Below are positions 1-4,765 of a stretch of DNA of 7,034 bases, in pieces. This stretch comes from Gammaproteobacteria bacterium. GTDB taxonomy: Bacteria > Gemmatimonadota > Gemmatimonadetes > Longimicrobiales > Gaopeijiaceae. The stretch is from NCBI GenBank assembly GCA_024638345.1, contig JAHEKL010000107.1, positions 1,441 to 8,474 of the forward strand. Reading direction: 5' to 3'. The first letter of the stretch is position 1. Each line of letters begins with the position of its first letter. A model generated the notes under the pieces. That model saw only the letters and a program-made list of their open reading frames with translations, was not told the DNA's origin and searched no databases. A program made the translations under genes and the position numbers.

Positions 1-105
1 GGTCGGTCTCTCTAGAAGCTCCTCCAGTCGGACCCTCCTCGAATCGCCGTGTTCAACGATGTCCAGCTCCAAAGTCGTGTCCAGCTTCGCTCCGACGTCG
101 ATCAT
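1..105 (-). CDS. Probable redoxin/peroxiredoxin-family protein, N-terminal part only (gene runs off the left edge)
   Basis: Thirty-five codons are visible on the minus strand, starting at ATG 105-103. The start is well supported: a GGAGG Shine-Dalgarno (plus-strand cctcc, 114-118) lies 8 nt upstream, and a plausible promoter sits just before it. The peptide begins MIDVGAKLD and continues through an alternating hydrophobic stretch (TLELDIVEHG) to VRLEELLERPT. That order (Val-Gly-x-x, beta strand, short charged turn, then a V-x-L-x-x-L-L segment) is how AhpC/TSA and redoxin-type thioredoxin folds usually begin, just before the beta strand that leads to the peroxidatic cysteine. The cysteine region lies outside the window, so catalytic type and even enzyme activity cannot be judged. 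No signal peptide is seen, so it is probably cytoplasmic. The redoxin call is an inference from a short N-terminus; another small alpha/beta protein is possible. Confidence 0.5.
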   Translation of the reverse strand, partial: MIDVGAKLDTTLELDIVEHGDSRRVRLEELLERPT

Positions 106-138
106 CTGATCGGCCTCCCAACCGTTTCATCGCCACGA

Positions 139-168
139 GGTATACCCCAAACGCTCAGGGACGTTCAA
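139..168 (-). promoter_or_regulatory. Candidate sigma70-type promoter of the redoxin-like gene
   Basis: Read on the minus strand, TTGAAC (plus 163-168) is followed after an 18-nt spacer by TATACC (plus 139-144). These resemble TTGACA and TATAAT. Transcription would start near 132, giving a short leader of about 27 nt that holds the GGAGG ribosome site and the ATG at 105. The geometry fits a housekeeping promoter, but the call rests on motif matching alone. Confidence 0.45.
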
Positions 169-170
169 GC

Positions 171-226
171 TATGTAGCGCTATCTATCTAGACAATAGAT
201 ATACAGCATTCGGATGTCAGAACATC
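171..226. promoter_or_regulatory. AT-rich cluster of three inverted repeats upstream of the redoxin-like promoter
   Basis: Three short symmetrical elements occur within 56 bp just upstream of the candidate -35 box. They are TAGCGCTA (175-182, perfect 8-bp palindrome), TATCTAT-N7-ATAGATA (arms 181-187 and 195-201), and GATGT-CAGA-ACATC (arms 213-217 and 222-226). The stretch is conspicuously AT-rich against its surroundings. It could hold operators or an upstream activator site for the minus-strand gene at 1-105. It could instead be the transcript end of the PHP gene, although no T-tract follows the hairpins. The rest of the gap, 227-361, shows nothing I can support. Confidence 0.35.
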
Positions 227-361
227 GGCCAAGCGTTGGCTCCTTGGGGTGAACCGCAGAGTGCGCTTCAGGTTGGGCTGGGGACGGCTTCGGAGAACGC
301 CCGGTCTCGGCGTCCACGGCAACTTCTGAAATCGCTCAACCCCGTAACCGATTGGATCGAC

Positions 362-1672
362 TCAGCTCGGCAATTGATGCCCCGCGCCTCCGACGTTCGC
401 CGAGCGCGCCGGCTCCAAGGGCATCGCGGTCGAGCGATCGAGACCCGAAAGAGGTGCGCCGGGCCGGCACAGGGCGAGCGCAAGGGCGAGCCAAGCCAGC
501 CACGCGACCCGCTCCAGTAGGGTCAGGCTGGTCAGGACATGCCATGAGAGGCGAGGGAGGATGAGTGCCTCCATCACGAGCGCCTCCCTACCGCGCGCCG
601 CCAGCCGCCGGCGCTCCACGACGCGGGTGACGCTGTCGCTTCCGTTGCGGACCTCGGCCTCGATGCGGGCACCTACCTGCTCCGGCGTCGATTCCTGCCA
701 TCCCGGAACCCTCACGAGATTCCACGCGGCCGCCGCGCGCCCCCAGCCGTGATGATTGGATCCGGCGACGAGCGCGAGACCCAGACTGTCGGCGACGGAA
801 AGGAGAATCTCCCTTTCCTCGACCGATTGCCGGAGTCCCCTCGGATCGGCATCGACAAGTTCGATCGCGTGGACTCCTCCGGTCCCGTCCGGGGAGCGAG
901 TGGGTACACGTGACAGGTCGTTGGGGATCGTCTGGATCAGCGTCGGCCACACCTCTTCGCCGAGATCCGTCTGAGAGGGATCCTGGGTACCCAGCACCAG
1001 CACGTGCTGGTTCTCGAACCTCGTCTCTCGACCCGGGAGTAGGGACGTGCCCTGGCCGGCGAGAAGCGGATTGTCCGTCGTCGCGACGTGTACCCCGTCC
1101 AGGTTCGCGTGATCGGTCAGGTACACCAGATCGTAGCCTGCGCCTCGGTGCCACGTTCGGCGATCTCGCACGTCGAAGCCGGGCCTCCCGTCATGAGACG
1201 CATCCGTATGACTGTGGAAGTCCACGATGACCAGATCGGGATCGTAGGCCTCGAGCGCTGCCATGGGCCTGGTACCGAGCACACCGAACGCGTAGAACCC
1301 CACCCACAGCACGAACATCGCCCCGGCCACGGCAAGCTCGTGGCGAATCCGGCTCTCCCGACGCGCCTTCGATAGGCCCCGGGCCCATCGCCAGGCGAGA
1401 AACAGCGCTCCCGCGGTGAGGAGGACGAAGAGGTGCTGCCGGTCGGTCAGGAGGGATAGATGATCGAGGATCCCGAGTATCGGGGCGAATGCCAGGTAGG
1501 GAAGCGTGAACTTCAGACCGGCGTCCGGAACTGCTTCGAGGGTCAAGGCGTCCACAACCGGGGTCCGGTGAAAGAACGCCGTGATCACAAGGAGGAGTGC
1601 GGCGAGAAACAGTGCTCGATCCAGGCGTCCGCTCGACCCCACGTTCACGGCCTCCGGCTTGAGGTTCGACAT
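362..1672 (-). CDS. Membrane-anchored PHP-domain metal-dependent phosphoesterase
   Basis: This 436-residue protein combines an integral membrane part with a PHP (polymerase and histidinol phosphatase) hydrolase domain. Hydrophobic segments lie near residues 19-35, 55-75, 80-96 and 112-133, and another near 375-402, so the PHP domain sits between membrane segments. PHP motifs appear in order: DFHSHTDASHDG (151-162, metal ligands H153, H155), YLTDH (184-188), GRE (214-216, glutamate ligand) followed by QHVLVLG (222-228), HAIEL (268-272), and a late GSNHHGWG (304-311). In the family these residues bind two or three divalent metals and hydrolyse phosphate esters; the substrate here is unknown. 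The start at ATG 1672 has no clear Shine-Dalgarno, but it precedes the first TM cleanly and no better start is apparent. Which side of the membrane the domain faces cannot be decided. The gene is divergent from mtgA. The last ~30 residues are polar and featureless. Confidence 0.85.
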   Translation of the reverse strand: MSNLKPEAVNVGSSGRLDRALFLAALLLVITAFFHRTPVVDALTLEAVPDAGLKFTLPYLAFAPILGILDHLSLLTDRQHLFVLLTAGALFLAWRWARGLSKARRESRIRHELAVAGAMFVLWVGFYAFGVLGTRPMAALEAYDPDLVIVDFHSHTDASHDGRPGFDVRDRRTWHRGAGYDLVYLTDHANLDGVHVATTDNPLLAGQGTSLLPGRETRFENQHVLVLGTQDPSQTDLGEEVWPTLIQTIPNDLSRVPTRSPDGTGGVHAIELVDADPRGLRQSVEEREILLSVADSLGLALVAGSNHHGWGRAAAAWNLVRVPGWQESTPEQVGARIEAEVRNGSDSVTRVVERRRLAARGREALVMEALILPRLSWHVLTSLTLLERVAWLAWLALALALCRPGAPLSGLDRSTAMPLEPARSANVGGAGHQLPS

Positions 1673-1874
1673 CTGTTCGAGTCCGCGCCAACGTGCGGAG
1701 GGAAACGCGATCTCCAGCCTGGGAGCCCGTTGCCGCCCGACTCCGTGACGAAGTGCGCCACACTACGAGGTGCCACTGACTCGAGTTCGGGAGTATATAG
1801 TGCTATCCATACCATGAAGCCGGACACAACCTGTAACAGGACATGATCGGTGGGCAACAAGACGAGTCACCCGG
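1673..1874. promoter_or_regulatory. Divergent intergenic region between the PHP gene and mtgA
   Basis: This 202-bp gap must hold the start signals for both flanking genes. Its AT-rich core, 1791-1813, contains TATATAGTGCTATCCAT (1794-1810), which matches 14 of 17 positions of an element at 171-187. Read on the minus strand, the core includes TATACT, close to a -10 consensus and oriented toward the PHP gene, but no convincing -35 box stands at the right distance. A short inverted repeat CCTGT-A-ACAGG lies at 1830-1840, about 35 bp before the mtgA start. Promoter assignments are tentative. Confidence 0.3.
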
Positions 1875-2636
1875 ATGCTGCGATCAAGTGACGGATCTTC
1901 GCGGGCGAATCTAGGGAACCGGAAGGCTTTGGGCGTTTCGGGAGGTTCCCGCCGTGGTCGTCGGTGGTTGGGTCGAACGGCGATAGTCCTCGTCGTTGTG
2001 GGGCTCGGGCTGCCGGTCGTTGCGGTGCTCCCCTGGCGGTGGCTACCGCCACCGACTACCGCCTTCGTCTTACGCGAGCGGATGGCCACGGACCTGCCCG
2101 TCCACTACCGCTGGGTACCGCGAGAAGAGATCTCGAGTAACCTCGCGATTGCGGCGGTCGCGGCTGAGGACCAGAGGTTTCCGGATCATCGCGGCTTCGA
2201 CTGGGTGGCGATCAGAGATGCGCTGGAGGAAAGCCGGGACGGTGGCCGGGTGCGTGGAGGCAGCACGATCTCCCAGCAGGTCGCGAAGAACCTCTATCTG
2301 TGGCCCGGGCAGAACTGGGTCCGCAAGGGCATCGAGGCCTACCTGACGATTTGGATCGAGCTCCTTTGGCCGAAGCCGCGAGTGCTGGAGATCTACCTGA
2401 ACGTGGCCGAGTTTGGCCCCGGCGTCTTCGGTGTCGGAGCTGCTTCTGAAAGGCTCCTTCACACCTCACCCTCCGAGCTCAGCTCGTATGAGGCGTCGGT
2501 TCTCGCGGCCGTGCTTCCCAGCCCCAAGAGAATGTCTGCCGAGCGGCCTTCGGACTACGTCCGTTCGCGAGCAAGCCAGATCCAGGCCGCTGCACGGAGC
2601 CTGGGAGGTGCTGGATACCTGGGAGATGCGTGGTAG
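1875..2636 (+). CDS. mtgA: Monofunctional biosynthetic peptidoglycan glycosyltransferase (GT51)
   Basis: This enzyme polymerises lipid II into glycan strands at the outer face of the inner membrane. The 253 residues are close to the family norm, with no transpeptidase domain. A basic N-terminus (R26, R27, R29, R30) leads into one TM helix at about 34-54, giving an inside-to-outside signal anchor. The GT51 motifs are all present: EDQRFPDHRGFDW (98-110, with catalytic E98), RGGSTISQQVAKNLYL (127-142), RKG (150-152), and KPRVLEIYLNVAEFGPGVFG (167-186), which carries the second conserved glutamate, E172. LAAVLPSPKRM (210-220) fits the family's C-terminal LAxLPxP segment. Nothing is truncated. ATG 1875 lacks a strong Shine-Dalgarno, but an in-frame stop at 1815-1817 with no start codon in between makes it the most upstream choice. 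It is separated by 176 bp from the next plus-strand gene, so a shared operon is not assured. Confidence 0.95.
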   Translation: MLRSSDGSSRANLGNRKALGVSGGSRRGRRWLGRTAIVLVVVGLGLPVVAVLPWRWLPPPTTAFVLRERMATDLPVHYRWVPREEISSNLAIAAVAAEDQRFPDHRGFDWVAIRDALEESRDGGRVRGGSTISQQVAKNLYLWPGQNWVRKGIEAYLTIWIELLWPKPRVLEIYLNVAEFGPGVFGVGAASERLLHTSPSELSSYEASVLAAVLPSPKRMSAERPSDYVRSRASQIQAAARSLGGAGYLGDAW

Positions 2637-2691
2637 TCGTCCCTCGTCATCTTCGTAGCTCAGCCCCCAGCAGACTTTCGATACGCCCTCT

Positions 2692-2707
2692 GTAAACATA
2701 CGTTTAC
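2692..2707. promoter_or_regulatory. Perfect GTAAAC-N4-GTTTAC palindrome in the mtgA downstream gap
   Basis: GTAAACATACGTTTAC has perfect 6-bp arms (2692-2697 and 2702-2707) around ATAC. It is AT-rich within GC-rich DNA and lies 105 bp before ATG 2813 and 160 bp before ATG 2867. The size and symmetry fit a dimeric repressor operator for the downstream gene. It could also form a weak RNA hairpin after mtgA, but there is no T-tract. I cannot name a regulator. A second, smaller perfect palindrome, GGTTCGAACC, lies at 2728-2737. The rest of 2637-2812 shows no gene. Confidence 0.35.
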
Positions 2708-2812
2708 CACGCAGCTCGGTCCGACCCGGTTCGAACCACGGATCTGGCGGGAGCTTCGGTACGGAAATTGCCCCGACGGTCGGGCAGCCTCATCTACCAC
2801 GGGTCTGGACTC

Positions 2813-4231
2813 ATGAGCGGACAAACGGGACGGACAATCACGCTCGCAGGCTTAGGAGCGCACGTCATGGCCCTTGCCTACCTGCTGCGTGCGGTCAGTT
2901 TGGACCCTGTATGGGCGCTCCTGGCCGTCGTCGGGCCGATTCTGATCGTCTCGTTCGGAGCCTTGACGAGCATCCGAAGCCCGTCCTGGGCTTCGGGTGA
3001 GGCGCGTAGCCCTTGGACGGCACCGTTGCTCATCGGAGCGGTGGTCATGGTATCGGCGCTGGGCCCCGCGACACTCGTTCAGCGCAGGACGACGGATCAG
3101 ATCGAAAGCTTCGTCGCGATCCGATCCTCGGTCCAAGAGACTTCAGAACTAGTGCTCTCCACCGCTCGGACCGACGGGCCCGCCGCCGCGCTGTCACTCC
3201 TGCGGCAGCGAATCGAGCGTCACCCGGAGCTCGCGCTTCACGGCCATCATCTCGCTCATGAGACGGGTAGAATCTCAGTCGAGCAGACTGGATTCGATCT
3301 GGGCGTATTCGATCAGTGCACTCTCGAGTTCGCTTCGGGCTGTCTCCACGGAGTTCTCGAGCGGTACTTCTACTCCAAGCCCGACATCTCCTCCGACGAG
3401 GTCGCGCGCTTCTGTTTGGACTTGACGGGAGACGCCGATCTGGGCGTGAGGGCCCTCGAGTGCTCGCACGGGCTGGGTCATGGCCTTGCGGTCCGGTGGG
3501 ATCACTCTTTCGGGCCGGCCGCGGGATACTGCGACGTTCTGCTCACGGAGATGGAGCGACGCGAGTGCCGTGACGGTGTCTTCATGGAGGTCGCGGTGCA
3601 CGCTTTGGGGGGAGGTCACCAAGGCGCCGGCGGTGACCCGCCGGCGGGGAGACTGACGGCTAGCGAGGAGACCACCGAAGCCTCGCACTCGCACGCGATG
3701 GAGATGGGGTCGCGAGGGCCCGAGCCATCTGATCCCACGCAGTCGTGCAGTCTCGTGGCCGACGCCCACCTGCTCTCTTGCTGGGCCTACCAGCACATGG
3801 TGATTCGGGTCCTGTCGAATCTCTCCTGGGAGGAGACCTATTGGGGCTGCCAGAACGCGTCCAGCCCGGAGTTCGTGGCGGAGTGTGTGTTCGGCCTGGG
3901 CAAGCAGGTCGGGACCGAGGGTGGCTCCGATTGGCGTGCTGTCGTCCAAACCTGTGATAGACTACCTCGGGAAGGCGGTCCACCTTGTATCGCAGGTGCG
4001 GTCGAGGCCGTGGTGGACCAGAGTTGGTCGAGTGAAGAGGCGTTCGCCTTCTGTGCGTTGGCTTCGGCGGCCCTCGAGGAGGGCTGCTATCACAGGCTCG
4101 GGTTCCGATTGGGCTTTCTTCACAGCGAGGCTCAGGCTTCCACGCTGTGCGACCGGTCCGAGACTCAGCGCGCCCGAGCCTGTCGCGCAGGTGTTCGACA
4201 GAGCCATTCCATGCGGTTCTCGGGAACCTGA
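2813..4231 (+). CDS. Unrecognised membrane-anchored protein with eight cysteine-pair hairpin repeats and His/Gly motifs
   Basis: No named family is recognised. In the 472-residue version (ATG 2813), three hydrophobic segments lie at about 8-27, 32-51 and 67-86. A long soluble region follows, probably extracytoplasmic. It holds 16 cysteines, all beyond the membrane part, forming eight pairs: 169/177, 201/217, 240/252, 312/323, 346/358, 381/392, 414/425 and 446/457. Most pairs are 7-15 residues apart inside, repeat every 32-39 residues, and the second Cys is often followed by x-x-G. This suggests helical hairpins each stapled by a disulfide. His motifs precede or sit in the first repeats: HGHHLAHE (143-150), CLHG (177-180), CSHGLGHG (217-224). 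A 60-residue gap before repeat 4 carries a Gly/His/acid-rich insert (266-311). Start choice: ATG 2813 preserves the whole first TM but has no Shine-Dalgarno. ATG 2867 has AGGAG (2854-2858) with 8-nt spacing but cuts into TM1. An upstream TTG at 2768 is less likely. Confidence 0.8.
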   Translation: MSGQTGRTITLAGLGAHVMALAYLLRAVSLDPVWALLAVVGPILIVSFGALTSIRSPSWASGEARSPWTAPLLIGAVVMVSALGPATLVQRRTTDQIESFVAIRSSVQETSELVLSTARTDGPAAALSLLRQRIERHPELALHGHHLAHETGRISVEQTGFDLGVFDQCTLEFASGCLHGVLERYFYSKPDISSDEVARFCLDLTGDADLGVRALECSHGLGHGLAVRWDHSFGPAAGYCDVLLTEMERRECRDGVFMEVAVHALGGGHQGAGGDPPAGRLTASEETTEASHSHAMEMGSRGPEPSDPTQSCSLVADAHLLSCWAYQHMVIRVLSNLSWEETYWGCQNASSPEFVAECVFGLGKQVGTEGGSDWRAVVQTCDRLPREGGPPCIAGAVEAVVDQSWSSEEAFAFCALASAALEEGCYHRLGFRLGFLHSEAQASTLCDRSETQRARACRAGVRQSHSMRFSGT

Positions 4232-4243
4232 GCACGCTCTCCC

Positions 4244-4259
4244 TCGACGGGAACGTCGA
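4244..4259. terminator. Stem-loop between convergent genes, possible bidirectional terminator
   Basis: TCGACG (4244-4249) and CGTCGA (4254-4259) form a perfect 6-bp stem closed by the GNRA tetraloop GGAA. It lies 12 nt after the TGA of the repeat protein and 30 nt from the stop of the opposing gene. A competing pairing, CTCGAC with GTCGAG (4243-4248 with 4262-4267), is also possible. There is no T-tract on either strand, so it is not a classical intrinsic terminator; position is the main argument. Confidence 0.3.
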
Positions 4260-4289
4260 CGGTCGAGCCTGGAATCATAGGACGAACCG

Positions 4290-4598
4290 TCAGCCCCGAG
4301 AGGGTCGGGCCGGTCGATCCTCGGCGGCTCCCTTGATCAGATCCCGGTCGAACCGCTGGCTGGCCACGAGTAGCTTCACAGCCTCTCTGACCTCGTCCAA
4401 GTCCTCTTGCATGAGAACCAACCGGTGCTCGAGTTCCGGCTCGCGAAACGTCTCGCTCTGCCGAGCTTCGCGAATCGCGCCCACGATGGGCTCCACTACG
4501 GGCTTGATCGCGTAACGAAGTGTGAAACCCACGACCGGGATCATCACCAACACGATACCCATCCCACCCAGGATCAGCCCAACCATGTACTCTTCCAC
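4290..4598 (-). CDS. Small single-TM coiled-coil protein
   Basis: The protein has 102 residues from a GTG start. GTG 4598-4596 is chosen because GAGGAG (plus-strand ctcctc, 4606-4611) lies 7 nt upstream; the frame stays open further upstream, but that extension is Arg/Ser-rich and unlike the rest. An ATG four codons in (4586) is an alternative. Residues 6-28 form one strongly hydrophobic TM helix. A basic/amphipathic linker (RYAIKPVVEPIVGAIREA, 28-45) follows, then a charged helix at about 53-89 with leucine/valine spacing typical of a coiled coil, ending in FDRDLIKG. The tail is polar and proline-rich. The layout resembles small PspB-like or scaffold membrane proteins, but no signature assigns a function. 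I recall similar short TM plus coiled-coil proteins with an FDR-type C-terminal motif in Gemmatimonadota. It is convergent with the cysteine-repeat gene and divergent from the metallopeptidase gene. Confidence 0.7.
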   Translation of the reverse strand: MEEYMVGLILGGMGIVLVMIPVVGFTLRYAIKPVVEPIVGAIREARQSETFREPELEHRLVLMQEDLDEVREAVKLLVASQRFDRDLIKGAAEDRPARPSRG

Positions 4599-4681
4599 GG
4601 CGCCGCTCCTCGACCGAAGGACTCGCAGACCCGATTCCTTTCCTACTCGAACACTACGGCGGGCGGAGGCAGTCCGATTCA

Positions 4682-4699
4682 ACCCGCGAGGTCGCGGGT
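4682..4699. promoter_or_regulatory. 18-bp perfect inverted repeat upstream of the metallopeptidase gene
   Basis: ACCCGCGA (4682-4689) and TCGCGGGT (4692-4699) are exact reverse complements separated by GG. As DNA this is a strong candidate operator between the divergent genes at 4598 and 4766. As RNA it could fold as a 7-bp GC stem with an AGGT loop in the leader of the plus-strand gene. No T-tract follows. Confidence 0.4.
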
Positions 4700-4709
4700 G
4701 ATCGCTGGA

Positions 4710-4734
4710 GTCAGGCACGCCCGTCGTCAGGCAC
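4710..4734. repeat. Direct repeat GTCAGGCAC, two copies 16 bp apart
   Basis: GTCAGGCAC occurs exactly at 4710-4718 and again at 4726-4734, a period of 16 bp. The pair lies between the 18-bp palindrome and the ribosome site of the metallopeptidase gene. Tandem direct repeats at this spacing are typical of activator half-sites, though a chance duplication is possible. Confidence 0.35.
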
Positions 4735-4765
4735 TCGGGGATCGTCACCCACTCTAGGAGGAACC

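Noticed and set aside
213..226. GATGTCAGAACATC as a LexA-type SOS box.
   Set aside because: It is a perfect 5-4-5 inverted repeat but does not fit a LexA consensus I can name, and no damage-response gene is adjacent; kept only as a generic dyad.
588..1154. Minus-strand 188-codon frame inside the PHP gene.
   Set aside because: Same strand but a different frame from the PHP domain; Arg/Gly-rich composition and no motif, while the PHP frame carries all catalytic motifs.
2655..2740. tRNA-like signals: GTAGCTCAG (2655-2663) and GGTTCGAACC (2728-2737).
   Set aside because: The D-arm does not close, the T-stem (CCCGG against CACGG) does not pair, and the flanking seven-base segments are not complementary. 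The second motif is simply a 10-bp palindrome.
3275..3949. Long open frame on the minus strand (224 codons) opposite the cysteine-repeat gene.
   Set aside because: It is antisense to a gene with clear repeats and TM segments; its translation is Arg/Leu/Pro-rich without motifs, as expected of a shadow frame in GC-rich DNA.
3660..4235. Minus-strand open frame of 191 codons near the end of the repeat gene.
   Set aside because: Its translation is dominated by Arg, Pro and Ser, has no recognisable domain, and lies fully antisense to the repeat protein.
4710..4734. Direct repeats as the start of a CRISPR array or an att site.
   Set aside because: Only two 9-bp copies with a 7-bp gap, no further copies, no integrase or cas gene in the window.
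4599..4748. N-terminal extension of the small coiled-coil protein up to 4748.
   Set aside because: The extension is Arg/Ser-rich, overlaps the palindrome and direct repeats, and a GAGGAG-led GTG at 4598 explains the start better.
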